This document shows, piece after piece, positions 42,206 to 51,317 of a stretch of DNA of 64,000 nucleotides. Position numbers and translations under genes: made by a program. The stretch spans positions 806,001 to 870,000 of the forward strand of contig CAVSAR010000001.1 of the NCBI GenBank assembly GCA_963726085.1. Reading direction: 5' to 3'. How positions within the stretch are numbered: the stretch's first letter is position 1; every line of letters starts with the position of its first letter. Source of the stretch: ZC4RG30 sp963726085. GTDB lineage: Bacteria > Pseudomonadota > Gammaproteobacteria > Steroidobacterales > Steroidobacteraceae. The notes beneath the pieces are model-generated. The model saw only the letters and a list, made by a program, of their open reading frames with translations. It was not told where the DNA came from and did not search any database.

Positions 42206-44463
42206 ACCAGCCAGGCACGACCGCCAATGCCAAGGGGCTGGAACGTCGCGAATTCCTGGCCCGCAGCGGCGTGCTGGTGGTGGGATTCTCGCTGGGTGGC
42301 TGCATGGCGGTGCCCGACCGCAAGCCCACCGCACAAACGCAGCGCCAGCCCAAGGCCGGACCGCCTGATGCCAAGCAGGTCGATACCTGGCTTGCCATTC
42401 ACGCGGACAACACCGCCACGCTCTACACCGGATTCGCCGAACTGGGTCAGGGCAATACGCTGGCATTGATGCAGGTGGCCGCCGAGGAGCTGGACCTGGA
42501 GATGGACCAGATCTTCACCGCCCCTCTGGACACGCATGTATCGCCCAACCAGGGGGGCACCTACTCCAGCGCGTCCGTGCAGCGTGGCCGTCCTGCCATC
42601 GCGGCCGCAGCGGCCGAAGCGCGCGCGACCCTGCTGGCCCGCGCCGCGGTGCGGCTGAAGGTACCCGTCGAGGACCTCGTAGTAACCCGCGGCAAGGTCC
42701 AGGTGTCAGGCGCGCCGCGAAAGTCGGTCACCTACGGGCAGCTGGTTGGCGGCAACACCTTCAACGTCGAGATCACCGGCAAGGCACCGCTGAAGGCGAC
42801 CGGCACCTATCGCCTGGTGGGCAAGCGCCCGGCCCGTGCCGACCTTGCCGGCAAGGTCAGCGCCCGCCACACCTACATCCAGTACGTGCGCCTGCCCGAC
42901 ATGGTGCATGGGCGCATCGTGCGGCCGCGCGGCCAGGGCAGTTATGAATCCGGCGCCCGGGTAGTCAGTGTCGATGACAGCGCGCTGGCGGCCATCCCCG
43001 GCGCCCGGGTACTGCGCAAGGGGGATTTCATCGGCGTGATCGCACCGCGCGAGTGGGATGCGGTGCGTGCGGCGCAGGCCCTGGTGGTTGAATGGGAACA
43101 TCCGCAGACCCTGCCTGGCGTCGCGGACCTGCATGCGCAGATGCGCGGCGCGACCACCATCGACAACATCGTGCTGGAGCGCGGCGACACGCGCGTGGCC
43201 TCCGACGAGGCCGCCGTCACCGTCGCGCAGCAGGGGTTCGGGCCTTATCAATCGCACGCGCCGCTGGCGCCCAACTGCGCACTGGCGGACATCCATGCCG
43301 ATGGCGGCCTGGTGATCTGCTCATCGCAGGATGTCTATGCTGCGCGGCGCAGCATCGGCGCGCTGCTGGGCGTGGCGGCGGAAAAACTGCGCGTGCAGTA
43401 CGCCGAAGGCTCGGGCACCTATGGGCACAGCTGCTACGACGACGCGGCACAGGCGGCCGCCCTGCTCTCGCAGCTGGCTGGCGCGCCGGTGCGCCTGCAA
43501 CTGATGCGTTGGGACGAACACGGCTGGGACACCTACGGCCCGGCGCATGTCGGCGAGGCGCGTGTCTCGGCCAACGCCGATGGCCAGATCGTCGCCTACG
43601 AATACCACGGCTGGCAGCACAACTGGAGCCTGGTGGATGCCACCACCCAGCTGGCAGGTGTCGCGCCCGCCGCCGAGTGGCCACCGGTGGCGGTCCAGGG
43701 CGTCAATCCGCTGGTGTGCGGCGGCATGTACGCCATTGCCAACGTGAAGCTGGTAAACCACCGCCTGCCGGGCCTGCAATACCTGCGCGCCGCGTGGCTG
43801 CGTTCACCGCTGGACCTGTCATTCACGTTCGTGTCCGAGCAGGCCATCGACCAGCTGGCAGTTCGGTTGCAGATCGATCCACTGGAGTTTCGGCGCCGCA
43901 ATATCCGCGATCCGCGCTGGCTGGGCGTGCTCGAGGCGGCGGCCACGGCGGCCAACTGGGACGCTGCGCGCGTGCCAGGCTACAAGTCCGCCTCGCGCAT
44001 CCGCCAAGGCCGCGGCATCGGACTGGGGACGCACCTGACTTCCTACGGCGGCGCGGTCGCCGACGTTGAAGTGGACATGCAAAGCGGCCAGGTGCGCATC
44101 CGGCACCTGTTCGGGGCCCTGGATGCCGGACTGGTGGTAAATCCGCTGATCGTGGAGCACCAGATCGAAGGCCAGCTGGTGCAGACCGCAAGCCGGATGC
44201 TGCTGGAGCAGATCCGGTTCGATCGCCAGCGCGTGTCCAGCCTGGATTGGCAAAGCTATCCCATCCTGCGCTTCCAGGACTGCCCCGAGGTCACGCCCAT
44301 AGTGGTGCAGCGGCTGGAAGAGCGCTCGAGCGGGGCAGGAGAAGAGACCATGGCCGCCGCGGCGGCGGCCATTGCCAATGCCTTCTTCGACGCCACGGGC
44401 GTGCGCCTGGACCGCTACCCCCTGACCAGCGACCGGGTGCGGGAGGTCCTCCGGCGGGCCTGA
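42202..44463 (+). CDS. Molybdopterin subunit of IorAB-type molybdo-hydroxylase with Tat signal
   Basis: 753 residues. A twin-arginine signal ERREFLARSGVLVVGFSLGGCM opens the protein. Mo-binding blocks follow: GFAELGQGNTLALMQVAAEEL, QGGTYSSASVQRGRPAI, SGTYGHSCYDDAAQAAA, YLRAAWLRSPLDLSFTFVSEQAID, and the catalytic Glu in GAGEETMAAAAAAIANAF. This permuted arrangement is that of IorB. Such enzymes oxidise aldehydes, isoquinoline or nicotinate in the periplasm and often pass electrons to a cytochrome c, absent here. Start TTG at 42202 overlaps the alpha-subunit stop. Confidence 0.94.
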   Translation: MNQPGTTANAKGLERREFLARSGVLVVGFSLGGCMAVPDRKPTAQTQRQPKAGPPDAKQVDTWLAIHADNTATLYTGFAELGQGNTLALMQVAAEELDLEMDQIFTAPLDTHVSPNQGGTYSSASVQRGRPAIAAAAAEARATLLARAAVRLKVPVEDLVVTRGKVQVSGAPRKSVTYGQLVGGNTFNVEITGKAPLKATGTYRLVGKRPARADLAGKVSARHTYIQYVRLPDMVHGRIVRPRGQGSYESGARVVSVDDSALAAIPGARVLRKGDFIGVIAPREWDAVRAAQALVVEWEHPQTLPGVADLHAQMRGATTIDNIVLERGDTRVASDEAAVTVAQQGFGPYQSHAPLAPNCALADIHADGGLVICSSQDVYAARRSIGALLGVAAEKLRVQYAEGSGTYGHSCYDDAAQAAALLSQLAGAPVRLQLMRWDEHGWDTYGPAHVGEARVSANADGQIVAYEYHGWQHNWSLVDATTQLAGVAPAAEWPPVAVQGVNPLVCGGMYAIANVKLVNHRLPGLQYLRAAWLRSPLDLSFTFVSEQAIDQLAVRLQIDPLEFRRRNIRDPRWLGVLEAAATAANWDAARVPGYKSASRIRQGRGIGLGTHLTSYGGAVADVEVDMQSGQVRIRHLFGALDAGLVVNPLIVEHQIEGQLVQTASRMLLEQIRFDRQRVSSLDWQSYPILRFQDCPEVTPIVVQRLEERSSGAGEETMAAAAAAIANAFFDATGVRLDRYPLTSDRVREVLRRA

Positions 44464-44559
44464 ACGCATTTCAGCCTGCCTCCAGTCGGCGACAGCCTTC
44501 CCCCGGACGACAAGGCAGGGTACCTTTCAGCTCTTAAGACCAACGGGAGCAAGCTCATC

Positions 44560-45096
44560 ATGGCGTTATGGGACAAACCGGAACCTGGTTCAAATGCGGT
44601 GCCCGGCGCACCGCCGCGCGACCTGATGGCCGCGCCACAGGCAAACACCGCGCCGCGCGCGGCCCAGATAAGCTCAGCACCGATGTCTATGGATCCGGCA
44701 AGAACGCCGAGGGAGCGCGTTGAAATGAAAGAATCGATCATTGCTTCGGGTCTCTCGATCGAGGGCAAGATCGTCGGCGCGGGCCACGTGCGTGTCGCGG
44801 GCAAGTTCAAGGGCGATGTGCAGGTGGATGGCAACCTGCATATTGACGCCGGTGCGCGGGTCGAAGGCCAGGTGCGCGCCAGCGAAGTCATCATTACCGG
44901 CGAACTGCAGGGCAACATCGAGAGTGCCAAGCGCGTCGAGCTGCAGCAGGGCGGCGCGATCACCGGCGACGTAAAGGCCGGCTCGCTGACCGTGGCTGCC
45001 GGATCGAAGATGCGCGGCACCGTGGAGTTTGGCTGGGAGGAAGGCGCCAAGCCCGCCTCGATCGTCGCGGACAAGGGTCGCAGTAACGTCGCATGA
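44560..45096 (+). CDS. Bactofilin (polymer-forming cytoskeletal protein)
   Basis: 178 residues. Disordered Pro/Ala-rich N-terminus (1-55), then a DUF583 beta-helix (about 57-165) built of short repeats such as IEGKIVGAGHVRVAGKFKGDVQVDGNLHIDAGARVEGQV. Bactofilins self-assemble into filaments that shape cells or place peptidoglycan enzymes. No peptidase of the usual M23 partner type is adjacent. Its TGA overlaps the ATG of a zinc-ribbon protein, an uncommon partnership. Confidence 0.94.
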   Translation: MALWDKPEPGSNAVPGAPPRDLMAAPQANTAPRAAQISSAPMSMDPARTPRERVEMKESIIASGLSIEGKIVGAGHVRVAGKFKGDVQVDGNLHIDAGARVEGQVRASEVIITGELQGNIESAKRVELQQGGAITGDVKAGSLTVAAGSKMRGTVEFGWEEGAKPASIVADKGRSNVA

Positions 45097-45461
45097 TTGG
45101 CGCGCGCGCGATGGCGCAGCACGGCGCGGTTCGCACGTGCCCGCACTGCCGCGCAACGATCCTGGAAAGCTCGGTCGTTTGCCCGGGCTGCAAGCATCAC
45201 CTGCGTTTCGACAAGGACGCGCTGGCCGCCGCTTCGGCGGCCATGCGCACCGCCTGGCAGGTGGAGGGCACGCTGGATGCGCAGCGCATGGACTCGGCTT
45301 CCGAGTACTGCATCGTGGTCACCGTGCGCAACGAGCGCAATGAGGAAGTAGCCCGCCACGTGGTCAACGTTGGCGCGCTGCAGGGCGCCGAGCGGCGCAC
45401 GTTCTCCCTGTCCATCGACGTCGCGGATCCCAAGGCATCGCAGTCGCCGCGTCGCCGCTGA
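45093..45461 (+). CDS. Zinc-ribbon protein coupled to bactofilin
   Basis: 122 residues. A CPHC / CPGC ribbon (CPHCRATILESSVVCPGCKHHL, residues 16-37) followed by a beta-rich domain: WQVEGTLDAQRMDSASEYCIVVTVRNERNEEVARHVVNVGAL, resembling a domain that binds membranes or proteins. Basic C-terminus. The start overlaps the bactofilin stop (ATGA), so the two are co-translated; it may be a filament adaptor. Function not known to me. Confidence 0.85.
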   Translation: MIGARAMAQHGAVRTCPHCRATILESSVVCPGCKHHLRFDKDALAAASAAMRTAWQVEGTLDAQRMDSASEYCIVVTVRNERNEEVARHVVNVGALQGAERRTFSLSIDVADPKASQSPRRR

Positions 45462-45466
45462 CCCGC

Positions 45467-46081
45467 GTGTCCGGCGCACCCGAGCTATCCACTTCGGCCG
45501 CTGCGGAACGCAACAAGCAGCCCATCCTCGACCAGCTGCGGCAGCTGCTGCCGACCCAGGGCAAGGTGCTGGAGATCGCATCCGGCACCGGCCAGCACGT
45601 GGTGCACTTGGCAGCGGCCCTGCCGGACCTGTGGTGGCAACCCACTGATCGCGGGACCGAGGACTTTGCCTCGATCGTGGCGCGGCGGGATCGGGACGGG
45701 CTGGGCAATGTCGCCGACCCGGTGCTGCTCGACGTCCTGCAGGCACCCTGGGGCGTGACTGAGGATTTCGATGCCGTGCTGTGCATCAACATGATCCACA
45801 TCTCGCCCTGGGAAACCACCGCCGCGCTGTTCGCCGGCGCGGCGCGTCACCTGCGTGCGGGCGGCGGCCGGCTGGTTGCGCTGTATGGCCCTTTCAGGGA
45901 AGGCGGCCGGCACACGGCACCCTCCAACGAGAGCTTCGAACTGTGGCTACGGGCCAAGGATCCACGGTTTGCCGTGCGCAACCTGCAGGACGTGGACGCC
46001 GTGGCCAGCCAGCACGGCTTCTCGCGGATTCACCTGGCGCGGCTGCCGGCCAATAACCTGCTGCTGGCCTTCAGGGCATGA
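45467..46081 (+). CDS. DUF938-family SAM-dependent methyltransferase
   Basis: 204 residues. Class I methyltransferase fold with motif I LEIASGTGQHVVHLAAALP and the family blocks WWQPTDRGTEDFASI, CINMIHISPWETTAALFAGAARHL and LYGPFREGGRHTAPSNESFE. Substrate of DUF938 proteins is not established. GTG at 45467, five bases after the zinc-ribbon gene. The last 11 bases overlap the convergent peptidase gene. Confidence 0.92.
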   Translation: MSGAPELSTSAAAERNKQPILDQLRQLLPTQGKVLEIASGTGQHVVHLAAALPDLWWQPTDRGTEDFASIVARRDRDGLGNVADPVLLDVLQAPWGVTEDFDAVLCINMIHISPWETTAALFAGAARHLRAGGGRLVALYGPFREGGRHTAPSNESFELWLRAKDPRFAVRNLQDVDAVASQHGFSRIHLARLPANNLLLAFRA

Positions 46082-47993
46082 CCACCTTGTCGACGCTGGT
46101 CACCGTTACCGAGTGATACCCGGGCCGGGCCTGTGCGTAGGTGCGCTGTGCGATGTCCTGGCCCCACTGCCCCTGCGCCATGAGGCTCTTGAACAACGGC
46201 AGCACGAACTTGCGCCGACCCATCGACAGCAGGAAATCCTCGACCTGCGCCTGCGCCGGCGCATAGCGATTGGCGATGGCCAGTTGCAGCCAGGCAAAGC
46301 GCACTTCGCTGTTGCGCTGGTTTGCCAGGTTGAGCAGGTCCGACAACGACGCCAGCTGCTTTGTGCTCAGTTTGCGCGGCAGGCGATTGAGGAAGCGCAC
46401 GCGCTCGGCGGTGCTCCAGCTGGCCATGTCGAGGCCCGCGCCACCCTTTGAAGGGAACGCGGCAGCCGCGGCATCGATCCGCACGAACGCCTGCGCCTTC
46501 ACATGCACCGCATTGGCCGGCAGGCCGATGCCATACACCCACTCATCCAGGTGCAGCTGCTTTTCCAGGGCCGCATCCCCGCGGATCAGGTTGGCGCGCA
46601 GGTCCTGCAGGAATCCGGCCGAGGTCTGGGGCTGGAATGCATGCCGGTCGAAGTAATCTCGCAGGTACGCGTCCCAGCGTTCACGGCCCACGGCCGCCTC
46701 GATGGTGCGCAGCAACGTGGCGCCCTTCTCATAGGGGATTTCTGTCTGGCCTTCTTCCGGATCGCGCCCGGCCAGGTCCAGGTGCAGGCGCGTGTCCGCG
46801 GACTTCATCCCACCGACCAGCTTGATCTCGGACTGCAGGGTGTCCCAGCTGAGGTCGGCGAGCATTTCCGCGGCGGCCGCACCGTACACGCGCTCCATGA
46901 TCCGCAGCTCGAAATAGTTGGTAAAGCCCTCGTTGAGCCAGAAGTCCGACCAGGTGGCATTGGTCACCAGGTTGCCGGACCAGCTGTGCGCCAGTTCGTG
47001 CGCGACCAGGCTTACCAGGGACTTGTCACCGGCGATGATCGTGGGCGTTGCAAACGTGAGGCGTGGATTCTCCATGCCGCCGTAGGGAAACGAGGGCGGC
47101 ATCAGCAGCAGGTCATAGCGACCCCAGCGATACGGGCCGTAAAGGGATTCGGCTGCCTCGACCATTTTTTCCATATCCGCCAGCTCAGCGGCAGCTGCCG
47201 GCAGTACCGAAGGTTCCGTGTACACGCCGGTGCGCTTGCCCAGCGACTGGAACGACAGGTCGCCAATTGCAATGGCGATCAGGTACGGGGCAACGGGATG
47301 TGGCATGTCAAATCGCCAGGCCCGTGTGTCCGCGCTGGCGCCGGGCTGTGGTCCCAGCATCTCGGCACTCATGACCACGGTCAGGGCCGCGGGTGCAACG
47401 ATCCGCGCACTCCAGGTCTGGCGGATCCCAGGGCTGTCCTGGGTCGGGATCCAGGTGCGCGTGAGGATGGGCTCACTCTGGCTGAACAAGTAGGGTTGCT
47501 TCTTGCCAGCGGTCTGCGCCGGGGTCAGCCATTGCAGGGTGGCCGCGCTGGGGCTGGTGTGGTAGCGCACGATGGCACGACGGGCACTGCCCAGTTCAAT
47601 GCGCAGCGGCGCCCCCAGCACCGGATCCACAGTGCCCAGCGAAAAGGCAAGCGCCCTGCCGCCCTGGTCGGTCACCGCCTCGATGGTCAGTCCATTGGTG
47701 TCGAGCGTCAGCGTATTGCCGTCGGCAGCGGTCTGCACATCCAGTGCGGCCGTGCCAGCCAGCGTGTGCGCAGTGAAATCGGCAGTCAGGTCGAGGTCCA
47801 CGTGCGTGACGCGTGCGATGGCGGGCTGCGCATAGGAGTGAATGTCGCGCGCGTCTTCGGTCAACAACACCGGCGCCACTTCGCGTGCCGCGGCCTTTGG
47901 TGGCGCAGCCGATTCAGGGCCTGACTTGGGCTGCGGCTTGCACGCAGTCAGGGTGGCGGCAAGCAGGGCGACTGCAACGAGGGCGGTTTTCAT
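46071..47993 (-). CDS. M1-family aminopeptidase, lipoprotein
   Basis: 640 residues, leukotriene-A4-hydrolase-like. A lipoprotein signal with lipobox TLTAC (around residue 20) anchors it in the envelope. Substrate motif YGGMENPRLTFATP; zinc site HELAHSWSGN with the third ligand in NEGFTNYFE. The C-terminal HEAT-like helical domain (from about 520) is present. It trims N-terminal residues from periplasmic peptides. ATG at 47993. Divergent from an ABC-2 system 17 bases away. Confidence 0.95.
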   Translation of the reverse strand: MKTALVAVALLAATLTACKPQPKSGPESAAPPKAAAREVAPVLLTEDARDIHSYAQPAIARVTHVDLDLTADFTAHTLAGTAALDVQTAADGNTLTLDTNGLTIEAVTDQGGRALAFSLGTVDPVLGAPLRIELGSARRAIVRYHTSPSAATLQWLTPAQTAGKKQPYLFSQSEPILTRTWIPTQDSPGIRQTWSARIVAPAALTVVMSAEMLGPQPGASADTRAWRFDMPHPVAPYLIAIAIGDLSFQSLGKRTGVYTEPSVLPAAAAELADMEKMVEAAESLYGPYRWGRYDLLLMPPSFPYGGMENPRLTFATPTIIAGDKSLVSLVAHELAHSWSGNLVTNATWSDFWLNEGFTNYFELRIMERVYGAAAAEMLADLSWDTLQSEIKLVGGMKSADTRLHLDLAGRDPEEGQTEIPYEKGATLLRTIEAAVGRERWDAYLRDYFDRHAFQPQTSAGFLQDLRANLIRGDAALEKQLHLDEWVYGIGLPANAVHVKAQAFVRIDAAAAAFPSKGGAGLDMASWSTAERVRFLNRLPRKLSTKQLASLSDLLNLANQRNSEVRFAWLQLAIANRYAPAQAQVEDFLLSMGRRKFVLPLFKSLMAQGQWGQDIAQRTYAQARPGYHSVTVTSVDKVVMP

Positions 47994-48010
47994 AGCGTAG
48001 AATCTTACCC

Positions 48011-48937
48011 GTGCCACCCATCCTGCGGATCGAGAACCTCACCAAGACCTATGCCGGTGGCCTGACTGCACTGAAGTCGGTCAACCTCGAGATCCAGGAG
48101 GGTGAGATTTTTGCCCTCCTGGGCCCCAATGGCGCCGGCAAGACCACCCTGATCGGCATCGCCTGCGGCCTGGTCAATGCCACCAGTGGACGCGTGGTGG
48201 CAGCCGGGTTTGATGTCTATCGTGACTTCCGGGCCGCGCGCTCCCTGATCGGCCTGGTGCCACAGGAAATCGCCACCGACGCCTTCGAGACCGTGCAGGC
48301 CGCGGCCCGGTTCAGCCGCGGGCTGTTCGGCAAGGCCCAGGATCCGGCCGTGATCGAACGGGTGTTGCGGGCGCTGTCCCTGTGGGACAAGCGCGACGTG
48401 AAGATCATGACGCTGTCCGGCGGCATGAAGCGCCGCATGATGATCGCCAAGGCACTGGTGCACGAACCCAGGATCCTGTTCCTGGACGAGCCGTCGGCCG
48501 GGGTCGACGTGGAGCTGCGCCGCGACATGTGGCAGATGGTGCGCGAACTGCGCGCCACCGGCGTCACCATCATCCTCACAACCCATTACATTGAGGAAGC
48601 CGAGGAGATGGCCGACCGCATCGGCATCATCAACCGCGGCGAGCTGATACTGGTAGAGGACAAGGCGCAGCTGATGCGCAAGCTGGGTCGCAAGGAACTG
48701 CGCCTGCACCTGGCAGAACGGCTGGAATCGATTCCCGCGCCCCTGGCACAGTTCAACCTTGCGTTGTCCACTGACGGCGCGACGCTGGTCTACAGCTTCG
48801 AGACCGAGGGCGAGCGCACGCGCATCACCGCCCTGCTGCGTGAACTCAACCAGCTGCACCTGAATTTCCGCGACCTGGAGACCCAGCAAAGCTCGCTGGA
48901 GGACATCTTCGTGTCGCTGGTCAGGAACGCGCCATGA
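48011..48937 (+). CDS. ABC-2 transporter ATPase (YadG-like)
   Basis: 308 residues. Walker A GPNGAGKTT, Q-loop LVPQEIATD, signature LSGGMKRRMMIA, Walker B ILFLDEPSAGVD and H-loop LTTHYIEEAEEMADRI. The C-terminal extension (about 225-308) is common in the ATPases of ABC-2 exporters. GTG start at 48011. Stop overlaps the permease start (ATGA). The YadG/YadH system is widely conserved without a known substrate. Confidence 0.93.
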   Translation: MPPILRIENLTKTYAGGLTALKSVNLEIQEGEIFALLGPNGAGKTTLIGIACGLVNATSGRVVAAGFDVYRDFRAARSLIGLVPQEIATDAFETVQAAARFSRGLFGKAQDPAVIERVLRALSLWDKRDVKIMTLSGGMKRRMMIAKALVHEPRILFLDEPSAGVDVELRRDMWQMVRELRATGVTIILTTHYIEEAEEMADRIGIINRGELILVEDKAQLMRKLGRKELRLHLAERLESIPAPLAQFNLALSTDGATLVYSFETEGERTRITALLRELNQLHLNFRDLETQQSSLEDIFVSLVRNAP

Positions 48938-49695
48938 ACTGGCATGCGATCCACGCGATTTACCGCTTCGAGATGGCCCGGACCTTTCGCACCGTGGTGC
49001 AGAGCATCCTGACCCCGGTACTCACGACATCGCTGTACTTCGTGGTGTTCGGCTCGGCGATAGGCTCGCGCATCACCCAGATCCATGGCGTGCCATTTGC
49101 CGCGTTCATAGTGCCCGGCCTGATCATGCTGTCGGTGCTGACCGAGAGCATCGGCAATGCCTCCTTTGGCATCTACTTCCCCAAATGGTCCGGCACCATC
49201 TACGAACTGCTGTCGGCGCCGGTGTCGACGCCGGAAATTATCCTGGGCTACGTGGGTTCCGCCGCCACCAAGTCGATGATGATCGGCCTCATTATCCTGG
49301 CCACCTCGGCGTTCTTCGTGCCGCTGCATGTACTGCACCCGGTGTGGATGCTGATGTTCCTGCTGCTTACCGCGCTGACCTTCAGCCTGTTCGGCTTCCT
49401 GCTGGGTATCTGGGCAACCAGCTGGGAGAAGTTGCAGTTCGTGCCCTCGCTGGTGGTTACGCCCCTGACGTTCCTGGGTGGCAGCTTCTACTCCATCGAC
49501 ATGCTGCCCGGCGTCTGGCGCACCATCAGCCTGTTCAACCCGGTGGTGTACCTGATCAGTGGCTTTCGCTGGAGCTTTTACGGCAAGTCAGACGTCAATG
49601 TGCTGGTCAGCCTGGGCCTGGTGCTGGCCATCATGGCCGGCTGCCTTGCGCTGATCTCGTGGATGATCCGCAGCGGCTGGCGCCTGCGGCACTGA
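48934..49695 (+). CDS. ABC-2 transporter permease (YadH-like)
   Basis: 253 residues, six hydrophobic helices. YFVVFGSAIGSRI and GLIMLSVLTESIGNASFGIYFPKWSGTIYELLSAPVS are typical YadH stretches, as is FLGGSFYSIDMLPGVWRTISLFNPVVYLISGFRW. It forms the membrane part of the exporter with the gene before it. Confidence 0.94.
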   Translation: MNWHAIHAIYRFEMARTFRTVVQSILTPVLTTSLYFVVFGSAIGSRITQIHGVPFAAFIVPGLIMLSVLTESIGNASFGIYFPKWSGTIYELLSAPVSTPEIILGYVGSAATKSMMIGLIILATSAFFVPLHVLHPVWMLMFLLLTALTFSLFGFLLGIWATSWEKLQFVPSLVVTPLTFLGGSFYSIDMLPGVWRTISLFNPVVYLISGFRWSFYGKSDVNVLVSLGLVLAIMAGCLALISWMIRSGWRLRH

Positions 49696-49743
49696 CCACA
49701 ACGCCAGGTGCTCCAAGCCCCCCAATTCCTGTCAGGCGCCGGC

Positions 49744-50790
49744 CTAGGGACAGGGATTGGGATGCGCGCGATGCACAGCATCAAGGTCCTGCATCACCTG
49801 CTGGCTCAACTGCAGCGTGCTGCTGGCCAGGTTGGTCTTGAGCTGCTCCATCGTGGTTGCACCGATGAGCACACTGGTGACAAAGGGCTGCTGCCGCACA
49901 AATGCCAGCGCCATCTGCGCCATGTTGAGCCCATGTTTGGCGGCGATGTCCGCATATGCAATCGTGGCGCGATCGGCGTATTCGCCGCTGTAGCGTGCAA
50001 AGCGTGACCAGCGAACCATGCGTGCTTCGGGTGGCCGGGCGCCATTGAGGAATTTTCCCGATAGCACGCCAAAGGCCAGTGGCGAGTACGCCAGCAGGCC
50101 CACGCCTTCACGAATGGCCATTTCTGCCAGTCCGATATCGAAGGTGCGATTGAGCAGGCTGTAGGGGTTCTGGATCGACACAATGCGCTCTCGGCCCGCA
50201 GTGTCGGCCAACTGCAGGAACCTGTGCATGCCCCAGGGGGTTTCGTTCGACAGGCCGACATGGCGGACCTTGCCGGCGCGCACCAGCTCACCCAGCGCAT
50301 CCAGGGTCTCCTCGATGGCCACGACCGCTTCGCCGTCCGCGTGCTGGTACCCCAGGCGACCGAAATAGTTGGTTGCCCGGCTTGGCCAATGCAGCTGATA
50401 GATGTCGATGTAGTCCGTCTGCAGGCGCTGCAGGCTGGATTCCGCTGCCGCCAGAATGTTCTTGCGATCCAGCGTGTTATTGCCGCCACGCACGTGGCTT
50501 ACGCCCAGCACCGCCCCGGGGCCGGCAATCTTCGTGGCCAGCACGACCTTGTCGCGCTTGCCACTGCGCTTGAGCCAGCTGCCGATGATCCGCTCGGTCG
50601 AGCCGTAGGTCTCGGCACGCGGGGGAACCGAGTACATCTCCGCCGTATCGATCAGGTTCACGCCCTGGTCAATGGCATAGTCAAGCTGCTGGTGCCCATC
50701 GGCTTCGCTGTTCTGCTCGCCGAAAGTCATGGTCCCCATGCCAATCGCACTTACCTTGATGTTCGTGCGACCCAATAACCGGTAGTCCAT
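49744..50790 (-). CDS. Aldo/keto reductase, Tas-type
   Basis: 348 residues, NADP(H)-dependent TIM barrel. The catalytic tetrad is visible: Asp and Tyr in DTAEMYSV, Lys in ATKIAG and His in QLHWP. SNETPWGMHRFLQLAD and ATTMEQLKTNLA match Tas/Gpr-type enzymes. E. coli Tas suppresses tyrosine auxotrophy under starvation; physiological substrate unknown. ATG at 50790, monocistronic. Confidence 0.93.
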   Translation of the reverse strand: MDYRLLGRTNIKVSAIGMGTMTFGEQNSEADGHQQLDYAIDQGVNLIDTAEMYSVPPRAETYGSTERIIGSWLKRSGKRDKVVLATKIAGPGAVLGVSHVRGGNNTLDRKNILAAAESSLQRLQTDYIDIYQLHWPSRATNYFGRLGYQHADGEAVVAIEETLDALGELVRAGKVRHVGLSNETPWGMHRFLQLADTAGRERIVSIQNPYSLLNRTFDIGLAEMAIREGVGLLAYSPLAFGVLSGKFLNGARPPEARMVRWSRFARYSGEYADRATIAYADIAAKHGLNMAQMALAFVRQQPFVTSVLIGATTMEQLKTNLASSTLQLSQQVMQDLDAVHRAHPNPCP

Positions 50791-50880
50791 TCGTAGCTCC
50801 CCTTACTGCCCAACGGTGCAGCGTTGTCAGGAGCAGGATACGGCCGGCAGCGAAGTTGCGGAAGCTTGAACCTGTTTTGG

Positions 50881-51300
50881 CTAGTGCTTGATGCGCACGC
50901 CGTTGTACGGCAGCTTGCCGAACGCCCCCAGGTCCACGGTGCCGGTGAACGTATCTCCGGCCACCACGCCACTGTAAGTGATCACGAGTGAGCCGCCCGG
51001 CGTGGTTACCGTCCGCTTGTAGGTGAAGTTGTTGCCATCGAGCACGATATCCGTGCCCGGCCCGGCTTCAGGGTTGCCATTGGGATCTGGCACGACAAGC
51101 TTCGCGGTAATCGCATAGCCGTCGCCGGCCTTCACGGCTTTGACGGTCTCGGATACGTTGCCAGTCGGTGCAACAGCCGTGGCGGTCCATTCACCCACGA
51201 ACGAGGGCGTGGTGGCTTCCGCCGCGCGCGCCGGTGGCAGGAGAAACGGCGCCGCAAACGTGGCGATGAACGCGAGCCCTAGTACTGACGTATTGCGCAT
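50881..51300 (-). CDS. Secreted beta-rich protein of unknown function
   Basis: 139 residues. Signal peptide ends near ARAAEA. The mature part opens FVGEWTATAVAPTGNVSETVKAVKAGDGY and has repeats of strands with YSGVVAGDTFTGTVDLG near the end, like the lipocalin-type domain often seen at the end of PQQ or amidohydrolase proteins. Its start is 17 bases after the PQQ dehydrogenase stop, so it may be a product or accessory of that gene. No catalytic residues recognised. Confidence 0.75.
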   Translation of the reverse strand: MRNTSVLGLAFIATFAAPFLLPPARAAEATTPSFVGEWTATAVAPTGNVSETVKAVKAGDGYAITAKLVVPDPNGNPEAGPGTDIVLDGNNFTYKRTVTTPGGSLVITYSGVVAGDTFTGTVDLGAFGKLPYNGVRIKH

Positions 51301-51317
51301 GATTGATCTCCTTTGGT

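Noticed and set aside
46503..47924. 473-codon plus-strand frame opposite the M1 peptidase
   Set aside because: Antisense shadow; the peptidase has all zinc and substrate motifs.
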